Shown: positions 25,636-34,844 of the stretch, piece after piece
Position numbering within the stretch: the first letter of the stretch is position 1
Layout of the letters: each line of letters begins with the position of its first letter
NCBI RefSeq assembly: GCF_005233845.1
Contig: NZ_SZQL01000020.1
Coordinates: 1 to 64,000, forward strand
Reading direction: 5' to 3'
DNA: 64,000 nt
From: Ilyomonas limi
GTDB taxonomy: Bacteria > Bacteroidota > Bacteroidia > Chitinophagales > Chitinophagaceae
Made by a program: the position numbers and the translations under genes
Notes under the pieces: model-generated
What the model was told of the DNA's origin: nothing
Database searches by the model: none
Seen by the model: the letters and a program-made list of their open reading frames with translations, nothing else

Positions 25636-27957
25636 TTACTTTACAGTATTACGCCGTTTTAATAATACAGGTAGCAATATGAGATTGGTTAAAGTGCCTA
25701 CGACCAATGTAAGCGAGGTAAGCCAGCCCAGTCCTCTTGTTCCTCCAAACTCACTAAAACAGAAAATAATAAAACCTGCAATCAACACCAGCGATGTATA
25801 AATAATGCTGATACCGGTATGGCGAATGGTTTTGGAAAGCGTAAGATTAACCTGTTTGTTATATTGTGGCAGTTCCTGTTTATAGTTAATCAAAAAACGG
25901 ATGGTTACATCTATGGCAATACCCAATGCAACGCTAAAAACCAGTACTGTAGAGGGTTTTAGAGCAACGCCGGTCCAACCCATAACGCCGGCAGTAACTA
26001 CCAGCGGTACTAAGTTGGGTATTAAAGAACATAATAAGATACGGAACGATTTAAACAGGTACAACATACATAAGGCTATTAATCCAAAGGCATATAAAAT
26101 ACTTTCCTTTAATCCGTTAATGATAAAATTAGTACCTTCTAAAAACGTAACGCCTGTGCCTGTAATAGTCACATTATATCTGGAAGTATCAAATATTTGT
26201 GCAGCTTTTTTCTGAAAACTGTCCAGCAAAACAGGCAATCGTTTGCTGCCAATATCTTTCATGTTTACACTAATATGTGCTTTTTGTTTATTACTGTCTA
26301 TAAAGCTATTCATCAGGGTAGTAACAGTATTGCTTTTGGTGGTGCCTGCTGTATCCGGGTTTTTTAAAAGTCCTACTATCAGCGGTGCATCAAACTCGGT
26401 AGGTAACGTATAACTCGTGCTGTCGCCGCCATAAAAAGCCTGCGTTACAAACTTCAGTCCTTCTACAAAAGATAAGGGTTTTGCGGTTTCGGGTTGCGAG
26501 GCGATGTAATAAGAAAAGCGATCTATTTTTTCAATGGGCTGCAGGTTTTTAAACAAGCCATTTTTGCGTTTAGTATCTATTACAATTTCCAATGGCATTA
26601 CGCCATTAAAGTTTTGTTCAAACCATTTGAGGTCGGTATAAATCACGTCGGTTTTAGGTAAATCATCCACAATATAGCCTTCACTTTTCAGCCTGAAAAT
26701 ACCTGCTACTGCAATAGCGAGCACAACAACCGTAATGGCATATACCCAACTACTTTTGGTGAATGTCCAGTGTTCTATTCTACTTAATACTTTTTCTAAG
26801 AAGTAGTTATTTAAATACCGTAGCTGATGCGGCTTTGGCGGTGGCAGATAACTTAGTACAGCAGGAATAAAAATAAGTGAAATGAAGAATAATGCCATTA
26901 CATTGATGCCGCTTACTACGCCAAATTCTTTCAGCAAATCGCTTTTGGTAAGTGCAAATACGGCAAAGCCGATAGCCGCTGCAATATTACAAAACAAGGT
27001 AACAATACCCATCCTCCCCACCATTGTTACCAGTGCTTCACGTTTGTTTTCTTTTTCAAGATAAGATGCATGGTATTTATTCAAAAAATAAATGCAGTTC
27101 GGAATGCCTATCACCACTATCAGGGGTGGAATGAGTGCAGTAAGCAAGGTTATTTTATACCCAAAAAATACCATAGTAGCCAGGCTCCATACTACGCCCA
27201 TACCTACCACCAATAGGCTCATTAGCATGGCACTGAACGACCGGAAAAACAAGAGTAATGTAATAGCCGATAATACAAAAGAACCAAGCAAAAAGTAGTT
27301 GAGTTCTTTGGCTATTTTATTGGCAACAACAGTGCGTATATAAGGCAAGCCGCTGATGTGTACATCTATGTTTGTTCCATTTTCAAAACCCTGCACCTTG
27401 CCTATGATGCGGTTTATCAAAGCGGTGCGTGCTTTGCTGTTGGCAGAATCTTTATTCAGTTGCAAAGCCATGAGATAGCTATGTGTCTGCGGATTGTATA
27501 ATAAGTTTTGATAAAATGGCAGGTTTTCAAAAGTAGCTTTATCACTGTCCAGCAATGCCTGGCTGGTATATGGATAATGAAAAATGCGTTCTGTTTGCAG
27601 CTTATCCAGCGAATCGTTCTTCACAAGATTAATAGCTTCGGGCACGCTTAAGATACCTTCTACACCGGGCACTGTACGAAGCTGCTGGTGCAGGTTGCCG
27701 GCTGCATTAAACACGTTGGTAGTATATAAATCGGGCGTTTGAAAACCCAGCACCAATGTATTTCCGCTTTGTCCGAATTGTTGCACATATTGCTGATATT
27801 GTATGTACTTAGGGTTATCGGTAGGTATAGCTTTGGAGAACTCGTAGCTCATTTGCACTTTGGTGGCATGATAACCCATAAACGCCGTAATTACCAACAG
27901 CAAAAAGAGCAAGGGAAGTCTGAACCTGAGAATGAACCTGCCTAAACTAAACCACAT
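25636..27957 (-). CDS. RND/MMPL-superfamily transporter
   Basis: A 773-residue inner-membrane protein of the RND superfamily, MMPL/HpnN-like type: one N-terminal transmembrane segment, a periplasmic loop of about 190 residues, five further segments (from LLGSFVLSAITLLLFF onward), then a repeat of this arrangement. The second half carries the GVALKPSTVLVFSVALGIAIDVTIRFLIN region with an acidic residue in the fourth segment as in proton-driven members. Such proteins move lipids or hydrophobic molecules; the cargo here is unknown. ATG at 27957 is preferred over the upstream 28020 start. Confidence 0.8.
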   Translation of the reverse strand: MWFSLGRFILRFRLPLLFLLLVITAFMGYHATKVQMSYEFSKAIPTDNPKYIQYQQYVQQFGQSGNTLVLGFQTPDLYTTNVFNAAGNLHQQLRTVPGVEGILSVPEAINLVKNDSLDKLQTERIFHYPYTSQALLDSDKATFENLPFYQNLLYNPQTHSYLMALQLNKDSANSKARTALINRIIGKVQGFENGTNIDVHISGLPYIRTVVANKIAKELNYFLLGSFVLSAITLLLFFRSFSAMLMSLLVVGMGVVWSLATMVFFGYKITLLTALIPPLIVVIGIPNCIYFLNKYHASYLEKENKREALVTMVGRMGIVTLFCNIAAAIGFAVFALTKSDLLKEFGVVSGINVMALFFISLIFIPAVLSYLPPPKPHQLRYLNNYFLEKVLSRIEHWTFTKSSWVYAITVVVLAIAVAGIFRLKSEGYIVDDLPKTDVIYTDLKWFEQNFNGVMPLEIVIDTKRKNGLFKNLQPIEKIDRFSYYIASQPETAKPLSFVEGLKFVTQAFYGGDSTSYTLPTEFDAPLIVGLLKNPDTAGTTKSNTVTTLMNSFIDSNKQKAHISVNMKDIGSKRLPVLLDSFQKKAAQIFDTSRYNVTITGTGVTFLEGTNFIINGLKESILYAFGLIALCMLYLFKSFRILLCSLIPNLVPLVVTAGVMGWTGVALKPSTVLVFSVALGIAIDVTIRFLINYKQELPQYNKQVNLTLSKTIRHTGISIIYTSLVLIAGFIIFCFSEFGGTRGLGWLTSLTLVVGTLTNLILLPVLLKRRNTVK

Positions 27958-28475
27958 AGCTACACAAATAATAAGTGAACAAATGGCTGCAAAGAAACAA
28001 CGGAAGTACCGATGCAGCAAACGAATAAATTAGAGCTGATAATTATCAACACTGAAGACTATCTGCTAAACATTTCTTTATTGCGCTGTGCAAGGCATAA
28101 AAATTGTGACCAGACGAAAGCTGCATAAAAACAGCATTCTATTTTGCTGTGCATAACCATTATTTTATTACGCTCTCCATTGCTGATGGCACAGAGATGG
28201 ATACTTATATTGACTTGCTGATAAAAAAAGGCTATCCGGGAATTATTTTTCAGGAAGCTCTTGGTGTAAACCGGCACATTTGCAATATAGTGGAACGCCC
28301 GTGCAAAGTAGGGTAGCTGTAATTGCACCGGACTTTTTTTATCGCACGAGGAAGAGGGTAGGAGTTTGTTTAACCGAACTTAGTGCAGTCATGCAGCATA
28401 TAAAAGCATCAATGTTGGCGTTCTTTACAAGCAGCCTAAAGTAAATCTTATCTGTTTACCCATAAAACAAACCAC
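27958..28475. other. Intergenic region, no gene recognised
   Basis: About 520 bases between divergent genes. A stop-free plus-strand frame runs from about 28072 to 28320 without a start codon in its first half and without recognisable homology. I leave it unannotated. Confidence 0.45.
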
Positions 28476-29459
28476 ATGAAATACCGGAGATTTGGAAATA
28501 ACGAACAGCTTTCTGCTATTGGTCTTGGCTGCATGAGCATGAGCCATGCGTATGGTGTGCCAAACGATGAAGAATCTATTGCAACGCTCCAGCTTGCTTT
28601 AGACTTAGGCATTAACTTTTGGGATACCGCTGATGTATATGGCAATGGAAAAAATGAAGAGCTTATTTCGAAAGTATTAGTACCTAATCGCGATAAGGTA
28701 TTTATTGCAACCAAGTTTGGATTTACCCAACAAACCGATGGCAAGGCCATTATGTTTAATGGCTCGCCTGCTTATATGAAAAAAGCAGTAGAAGGGAGCC
28801 TGAAACGGCTGAAGACAGAAACCATTGACCTCTATTATGCACACCGGATAGACCCTAATGTGCCGGTTGAAGAAATGGTGGGAGCTATGGCACAATTAGT
28901 AAAAGAAGGCAAAGTGCGTTATCTTGGTCTATCCGAAGCCTCTCTTAATTCTATCCACAAAGCACATGCAGTTCATCCTATCAGTGCAGTACAAAGTGAA
29001 TATTCTTTACTTACCCGTGATGTAGAAAAAGACGTACTTCCAACCTGCAAAGAATTGGGTATTACTTTCGTGCCGTTTAGCCCACTAGCAAGAGGATTGA
29101 TGACAAATACGTTAAATCTGTCTGAATTACCGGATAATGATTTTCGTAAAAAGCTGCCGCGCTATCAGGAAGCATACCAGGAAAATAATCAAAGCCTTGC
29201 ATCTGAATTTGCACGGTTGGCAGCGCAGATTGGTTGCTCACCGGCGCAGCTTGCCATTGCGTGGGTGCTGGCGCAAGGCGATAATATTATTCCCATCCCC
29301 GGCACTAAGAAGCAAAAAAAATTGCGTGATAATGCCGGCAGTGTAGATATAGTATTATCTCCGCAAAACCTTATAGAAATTGACGAATTGCTGGCAAAAT
29401 ATCCCAATACCGGTAGCCGCTACGACGAAGCGAGCTGGCAAATGGTAGATAAGAGTTAG
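28476..29459 (+). CDS. Aldo/keto reductase
   Basis: A 327-residue NAD(P)H-dependent oxidoreductase with a (beta/alpha)8 barrel. The catalytic tetrad is visible: Asp50 and Tyr55 in FWDTADVYG, Lys80 in FIATKFG and His123 in DLYYAHRID. The cofactor motif [13 protein letters not shown] near the C-terminus is typical. It resembles the group of AKR proteins often called YajO or IolS-like with wide substrate range. It stands alone; no context defines a substrate. Confidence 0.88.
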   Translation: MKYRRFGNNEQLSAIGLGCMSMSHAYGVPNDEESIATLQLALDLGINFWDTADVYGNGKNEELISKVLVPNRDKVFIATKFGFTQQTDGKAIMFNGSPAYMKKAVEGSLKRLKTETIDLYYAHRIDPNVPVEEMVGAMAQLVKEGKVRYLGLSEASLNSIHKAHAVHPISAVQSEYSLLTRDVEKDVLPTCKELGITFVPFSPLARGLMTNTLNLSELPDNDFRKKLPRYQEAYQENNQSLASEFARLAAQIGCSPAQLAIAWVLAQGDNIIPIPGTKKQKKLRDNAGSVDIVLSPQNLIEIDELLAKYPNTGSRYDEASWQMVDKS

Positions 29460-29829
29460 CATGCAATTATTTTAAAGTTTGTTATTAGCCAAACTACCCG
29501 TTCAAAAATAGAAATGCAATTTAGAGTGAGTGGAGGCGTTGGCCGGGCAACACGAAGTCTTATTGAAAATAAACGTGTAGAGCGATCAGGATGTTCCTGA
29601 ATCCGTGAAGTGGTTCATGGAGGCAAAAAAGATAATAGTTCGCGAAATAACCAAGCAAAGCGTTCTCCTGAATACCATTTAGAAACATCAATACATTCAT
29701 GACTTTTTGTGTCAATGCCTGCCCCTGACTTGTTGGGGATAAAAAAAGTAAATACGGAATATAATTTTAAAATCATACTCAAAAACATATTTGGAATTTG
29801 TAAGAGCTTGTTTATTTTATTTTTGATAA
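29460..29829. other. Intergenic region upstream of the nicotinate phosphoribosyltransferase
   Basis: No gene. A short CCCCTGACTTGTTGGGG hairpin near 29727-29743, followed by an A-rich run, resembles the rpsT terminator in sequence style. A promoter-like pair is at 29797-29825. Confidence 0.45.
29797..29825 (+). promoter_or_regulatory. Putative promoter at the pncB start
   Basis: TTTG (29797-29800), 17-base spacer, TATTTTTG (29818-29825) fits the Bacteroidota TTTG/TAnnTTTG pattern. If real, transcription starts near 29832, just past the first possible ATG (29830), favouring the in-frame ATG at 29860. Confidence 0.4.
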
Positions 29830-31041
29830 ATGGATAAAAATGTGAGTTTTAACAACAATATGCAATCAACTTCTACTTTACTTTCTTCTTTGCTGGATAA
29901 CGATTTTTACAAGTTCACCATGCAGTATGCCGTTATCCATTTGTTCCCGAGGGCAAAAGCAAAATATGCGTTTATCAACAGAGGAAAACACCTTTTTCCC
30001 AAAGGGTTTGCAGCCGCATTACAGGCGAGTGTTAATGCCATAGCTACGCTAAAATTAACAAAGGAAGAAAAAGAATTTCTTACTATTACCTGTCCTTATC
30101 TGCCGCCTACTTATTTAGATTTTCTGGAAGGCTATACTTACAACCCGGCTGAAGTAAGCATAGAACAAACCGGCGATGATTTAAGCGTAAGAGTAGAAGG
30201 TTATTGGTATCGAACTATTTTGTGGGAAGTGCCTTTGCTATGCCTCATTTCAGAATTGTATTATCAGCTCAATAACCAGCAGCGCGTGCCCGATGCAGAA
30301 GTATATGGCATTACCAAACACAAGATTGAACAATATAATGCACTCGGTGTAACCATTGCAGAATTTGGTACCCGCCGCAGGCATTCTTATGAAGTACATA
30401 AGATAGTAATGCAGGCCTTAACGCAAAATGGCGGAGCTTCTTTTGTAGGTACCAGTAATGTGCACCTGGCTATGATAAATAATGTAAAACCCATTGGTAC
30501 ACATGCACATGAATGGTTTATGTTTCATGCGGCGAAATATGGCTATAAAATGGCAAACTCGATGGCGCTGGAGCATTGGAGCGATGTGTATCGCGGTGAT
30601 TTGGGCATCGCTTTGTCTGATACTTATACAAGCGAAGTGTTCTTTCAGCAGTTTGATAAAAAGTTTGCGAAACTGTTTGATGGCGTGCGGCACGACAGCG
30701 GCGACCCGATTGAATTTGCACAAAAAACAATAGACCATTACGCAAAGCTTGGTATCCAGCCGCTCTCCAAAACCATTACTTTTTCCGATGCGCTTAATTA
30801 CGACAAGGTGGCGCGGATTGCCCATTTTTGCAAAGGCAACATAGGCATGTCGTTCGGCGTTGGTACCAACTTTACCAACGATGTTGGCCTGCCAGCTATG
30901 AATATTGTAATGAAGCTCACAGAAGCTTATCCGGAAGGCGAGCCCTGGACAAAAGTGGTTAAGTTATCTGACGAAAAAGGCAAGTACACCGGCGATCCCG
31001 AAGAGATAGCACTGGCAAAGACGATTTTGCATATTTCTTAA
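29830..31041 (+). CDS. pncB: Nicotinate phosphoribosyltransferase
   Basis: A 403-residue cytosolic enzyme that makes nicotinate mononucleotide from nicotinate and PRPP, for NAD salvage. Motifs: SLLDNDFYKFTMQYAV at the start, EFGTRRRHSYE with the phosphate-binding arginines, VHLAMINNVKPIGTHAHEWFM, and DGVRHDSGDPIEFA. Length fits the PncB family. The first ATG is taken by convention; the ATG at 29860 begins just before the conserved region and matches the predicted transcription start better. It may feed the NAD pool together with the ribosyl salvage operon only by inference. Confidence 0.93.
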   Translation: MDKNVSFNNNMQSTSTLLSSLLDNDFYKFTMQYAVIHLFPRAKAKYAFINRGKHLFPKGFAAALQASVNAIATLKLTKEEKEFLTITCPYLPPTYLDFLEGYTYNPAEVSIEQTGDDLSVRVEGYWYRTILWEVPLLCLISELYYQLNNQQRVPDAEVYGITKHKIEQYNALGVTIAEFGTRRRHSYEVHKIVMQALTQNGGASFVGTSNVHLAMINNVKPIGTHAHEWFMFHAAKYGYKMANSMALEHWSDVYRGDLGIALSDTYTSEVFFQQFDKKFAKLFDGVRHDSGDPIEFAQKTIDHYAKLGIQPLSKTITFSDALNYDKVARIAHFCKGNIGMSFGVGTNFTNDVGLPAMNIVMKLTEAYPEGEPWTKVVKLSDEKGKYTGDPEEIALAKTILHIS

Positions 31042-31149
31042 TATGGAATCTCACACTCACTAACGGCATACAGGAACAAAGAAGAGTTTAAAAGCTACTA
31101 CTTTGTTGTGTTTCTCTGTTTTGTCCGCGCCACTGTGGTTTGCCAGCAC

Positions 31150-31914
31150 TCAATACTCCGAAGCGTCAAATACAGTTGAGTGCACAATTTCTTTGTGAAT
31201 GTTAAATTTTTCATTGATGCCGGCAACAATATCGTATATCCATTTGGGAGAGTATGGCGATATATAAATGCGCTCTATCAGCGTGTTTAAATCCACATCA
31301 ATAAACACACCGTCATTGGTATCCTGGGCCTGCCAGTTGAATGTGTTGTCTTTGGGCATCACGTAGCAGCAACGCACTTCGTTTTCATATTCATACATTT
31401 TGCGCTTGTGCAAAAAAGGCTTCAGCGAATTATTGAAAAGGATAGCTTCACAATCATCATCATAGTCCACCTTGCCAATAAAAACGGGTTGCTTTGCTTT
31501 GTTAAAACAATGCTTTAGCCGTTCATAAGTAGTTTGAATAGCAAGCCCATAAGTGCCTTTTGCATAGATCTTCCACATAGCGTAGTTTTCCACGTTGTTC
31601 CAGTGCCAGCTATTAATGGTAACATACGTGCGCTTTGCCATGTGCTCTTCCGCGAGCTTTTCCATCTGCTGTTTTGCTTTTTCTATGTCCCCTTCATCAT
31701 CATGATCATCTGTCAGTTTCTCCATCTGTTCTTTTGTTAGTTCCTTTTTTGCTTCTGCCGTGTATTTACCTTCAAACGGGTCTTCAAACCGGTCGGCTCT
31801 GCAAAAGAACAATTGTTGTTTCAGCAGTAAATCTATATAACGCGGAAGGTCCTGGTAGCGCCATAAAATGGCAGTATCATCTATTTATTTAAAATCGTTA
31901 TGTGGTTTGAACAT
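31150..31914 (-). pseudogene. DUF2971 protein gene interrupted by an in-frame stop
   Basis: From ATG at 31914 the frame reads Met-Phe-Lys-Pro-His-Asn-Asp-Phe-Lys, then TAA (31885-31887), then continues in the same frame through ILWRYQDLPRYIDLLLK and FFCRADRFEDPFEG, the conserved opening of DUF2971 proteins. The rest is full length to 31150, with a GYP-like NEVRCCYVMP strand and no other lesion. One base change (C to T, CAA to TAA) explains the stop. A shorter product could start at the TTG at 31812 but would lose the conserved Trp-Arg-Tyr segment. Function of DUF2971 is unknown. Sequencing error is an alternative. Confidence 0.75.
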
Positions 31915-32292
31915 AGGCTGATAGTTGCAATCGCACATGGGATATTGCATTAAAATGTATGCCATCAAAAGGGATTAAGATAGTATGTTGTTTTACAAAG
32001 CAGTAAGTTATTGGTGCATAATTATAACTAAGGAAATAATTACCCAATGTATTTAAGTGTTGATTTAACAGTTAAGATGAAGTAGCTGTTTATAAAATAA
32101 GAATAATTTAGGGTTGCTCCTTTATGACACTCCGCTCTTGCATATTTTATTATACCGCACACCTGCCTGCCGGCATGTCCCACATCATAATTGTACATCA
32201 AAACACTTACTATAATTTCTTCCTCACCGAATATTCATAAATTCCACTCATTTTTAAATATCTTCACCACCACTAATCAATATCATTTTGCT
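31915..32292. other. Intergenic region
   Basis: No gene is seen in the ~380 bases between the DUF2971 gene and the rightward oxidoreductase. A CCTGCCTGCCGGCA palindrome-like motif occurs near 32162-32175, and the related CCTGCCTGCCGG recurs near 58616. Confidence 0.4.
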
Positions 32293-33648
32293 ATGCCACA
32301 ATCACGAAGACATTTTATTAAACAAACCACGCTTACTTCTGCAGGCGCTTTCTTAGGTGCCAGTGCTTTTAGTGCTTCCAGTTACAAGAGAATAATAGGC
32401 GCCAACGACCGCGTGCGCGTAGGTGTTGTAGGCTTTTCAGACCGGCACAGAAGCTCGCACATGCCTTGCTTTATGAACCACTATAAAGAATTGAATTTTG
32501 ATGTGGTAGCCGTATCGGATATATGGAACAGAAGGCGGGAAGAAGGCGCCGCTGCCTGGAAAAATAAGATGGGACATGAGGTAACCGCCTGCCGCAACAA
32601 TGAAGAATTGTATGATAAAAAATTGGTAGACGCGGTATTCATCAGCACTGCCGATTTTCAACATGCTTTACATGCCATAGAAGCCGTAAATGCCGGTTGC
32701 GATGCCTATGTGGAAAAACCTTTTGCCGAAACCATGGACGACAACCGAGCTGCCCTGAAAGCTATTAAAGATTCAGGTAAGATTGTACAAATTGGTTCGC
32801 AGCGCAGAAGCGGCACCAATTATTGGGCAGCTTACGACTTTATCCGTTCGGGTAAGTTTGGACCTGTAACAATGGTGGAACTGACATGGAATGTAAACCA
32901 GCCGGGACGCTGGCGCCGGCCAGACGTAGTACCTTTATTAAAAGAAGAAGATACCGACTGGAAACGCTTTTTACTAAACCGTCCCAATGATGTGTTTGAC
33001 CCAAGAAAATATTTGGAGTTCCGCTTGTTTTGGCCGTATTCATCAGGATTGCCAGGGCAGTGGATGAGCCACCAGATAGATACAGTGCATTGGTTTACCG
33101 GCTTGCCGCACCCCAGAAGTGCAGTTGCCAACGGTGGCATTTATATGTGGAAAGATGGCAGAAAAAACTGGGATACCATGACGGTAGTTTTTGATTATGG
33201 TCCGCTTAATGATCCTTCTTCCGGCTTCCAGGTGTCCTTTGCTTCGCGCATGCACAACGGTGAAGAAGACCCAAAAGAAATTTATTACTCCAATGGTGGC
33301 GAATTAAACCTGAATACCAATAAAGTTTCTCCAGCAGGTGGGCTTACACAGAAAATGGCTGCGCAAATGGGTATGCAGGCAAATTTGTTACCCGAGATAA
33401 GTCTTGAGTCGAAAGAAAAGGTAGTAGTTTCTGCCAACACCGGGGGCGATACGCTTACTTCCAACCACATTCGCAACTGGATGGAGTGTGTGCGCAGCCG
33501 CAAGCAACCGCATGCGCCTGTAGAAGCGGGCTATGCACATGCTGTAGCAGTGATTATGGCAAATGCTGCCGTACACACTGGCGCCAAAGTAACCTTTGAT
33601 GAACAGACCGGGGAAGTAATGGCGAATGGTAAACCATTTAAATATTAG
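32293..33648 (+). CDS. Tat-exported Gfo/Idh/MocA family oxidoreductase
   Basis: A 451-residue NAD(P)-dependent oxidoreductase, probably periplasmic. The N-terminus MPQSRRHFIKQTTLTSAGAF is a twin-arginine signal. A Rossmann fold follows (VRVGVVGFSDRHRSS, a loose GxGxxG), then AYVEKPFAETMDDN with the conserved Glu-Lys-Pro motif (active-site lysine). A beta-sheet C-terminal substrate domain ends the protein. ATG at 32293 is chosen because it precedes the twin arginines. The DUF6807 gene starts seven bases after its stop and is surely co-transcribed. Cargo is likely a sugar or sugar acid, not defined by sequence. Confidence 0.85.
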   Translation: MPQSRRHFIKQTTLTSAGAFLGASAFSASSYKRIIGANDRVRVGVVGFSDRHRSSHMPCFMNHYKELNFDVVAVSDIWNRRREEGAAAWKNKMGHEVTACRNNEELYDKKLVDAVFISTADFQHALHAIEAVNAGCDAYVEKPFAETMDDNRAALKAIKDSGKIVQIGSQRRSGTNYWAAYDFIRSGKFGPVTMVELTWNVNQPGRWRRPDVVPLLKEEDTDWKRFLLNRPNDVFDPRKYLEFRLFWPYSSGLPGQWMSHQIDTVHWFTGLPHPRSAVANGGIYMWKDGRKNWDTMTVVFDYGPLNDPSSGFQVSFASRMHNGEEDPKEIYYSNGGELNLNTNKVSPAGGLTQKMAAQMGMQANLLPEISLESKEKVVVSANTGGDTLTSNHIRNWMECVRSRKQPHAPVEAGYAHAVAVIMANAAVHTGAKVTFDEQTGEVMANGKPFKY

Positions 33649-33655
33649 TAAGCTT

Positions 33656-34699
33656 ATGATTGTAAAAAAGATAACTGCTGCACTTTGTATGTGCTTCATT
33701 ATTGCACCTGCACTTGCCCAAAAAAATGAAATGGTAAACGTAATGCCAAACGAAAATGCAAAGCAAATAGCTATTACGATTGGCGGGCAGCCTTTTACTA
33801 CTTTTTGGTATCCTGATACATTGGAAAAGCCAATGCTTTTTCCCATTGCCGCTGCAAATGGAACAATTGTTACCCGGGGTTTTCCATTGGTTACACGCGC
33901 CGGCGATCCTACCGATCATCCGCATCATGTGGGGCTTTGGTTTACTTTTGAAAATGTAAACGGGTTGGACTTCTGGAACAATTCGTATGCTATTCCCAAA
34001 GAAAAAGAGAGCGGCTATGGCTGGATAAAAACCGATAAAATTTTGAGGGTTGGCAGTGGTGAAAAAGGTACGTTATCTTATCACGCCAACTGGACTAATG
34101 AGGCTAATAAGGTATTGCTCGAAGAAGTAACGCATTACGTTTTTAGCGGTAATGCGCGCCAGCGTATCATAGACAGAATTACTACTTTAACTGCTGATAC
34201 TACGGTTCTTTTTAAAGATGCCAAAGATGGCATGTTGGGCTTGCGGGTTGCGCACGAGTTGCAAATTCCTTCCAAAGAAGACCAGCAATTTATGGATGAT
34301 AAAGGCAATGTAACAGTTGTAAAAGGTGGCAACGATACTATTGCCAATGGCAATTATCTTACCAGCGAAGGCAAGACCGGTGATGATGCCTGGAGTACAC
34401 GCGCCAGATGGTGCAAAATATATGGCAAGATGGGCAACGATTCGGTAAGCATTACCATCATAGATCATCCGGCCAATATAAATTATCCTACCTTTTGGCA
34501 TGCACGCGGCTATGGTTTGTTTGCTGCCAATCCTTTGGGCGAAAACATTTTTACCAATGGTAAAAGTGCCAAAAACCTGCAGCTCCATAAAGGCGAGTCG
34601 GTTACATTCCGTTATCGTATCATTATCCAAAATGGTAGTACAACCCTTTCACCCAAACAGTTAGATATGCTGGCTGATAATTTTGCAAAGGTGAAATAA
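33656..34699 (+). CDS. Exported DUF6807 (PmoA-like) protein
   Basis: A 347-residue secreted protein with a signal peptide ending PALAQ near residue 22. The body resembles the DUF6807 family (once called PmoA-like): beta-rich, with the conserved HPHHVGLWFTFENVNGLDFW segment (three His residues, a plausible metal or sugar site) and WTNEANKVLLEEVTHYVF. It is co-transcribed with the Tat oxidoreductase seven bases upstream, a pairing seen widely in Bacteroidota and Planctomycetota. Its role is unknown; the neighbour suggests a carbohydrate or polyol context. Confidence 0.8.
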   Translation: MIVKKITAALCMCFIIAPALAQKNEMVNVMPNENAKQIAITIGGQPFTTFWYPDTLEKPMLFPIAAANGTIVTRGFPLVTRAGDPTDHPHHVGLWFTFENVNGLDFWNNSYAIPKEKESGYGWIKTDKILRVGSGEKGTLSYHANWTNEANKVLLEEVTHYVFSGNARQRIIDRITTLTADTTVLFKDAKDGMLGLRVAHELQIPSKEDQQFMDDKGNVTVVKGGNDTIANGNYLTSEGKTGDDAWSTRARWCKIYGKMGNDSVSITIIDHPANINYPTFWHARGYGLFAANPLGENIFTNGKSAKNLQLHKGESVTFRYRIIIQNGSTTLSPKQLDMLADNFAKVK

Positions 34700-34844
34700 G
34701 TATAGTTGTAATAAACTTTTAGCAGCAAGCAATCTTTATTTATAGCAATCTATAATTTATGCTTAATAAAATTACTGCTGGTTTATTCACTTATTTTATT
34801 AGCATATTTTTACACGTTGTGCTAAAGAACAATTTTTCGTTTCT

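Noticed and set aside
28072-28320. Stop-free plus-strand frame with semi-protein-like text upstream of the aldo/keto reductase
   Set aside because: There is no start codon near its beginning and no recognisable homology, and such a frame length can occur by chance at this base composition.
31810-31812. TTG at 31812 as the true DUF2971 start
   Set aside because: It would remove the conserved Trp-Arg-Tyr segment that reads in the same frame upstream, so a broken longer gene is a better explanation.
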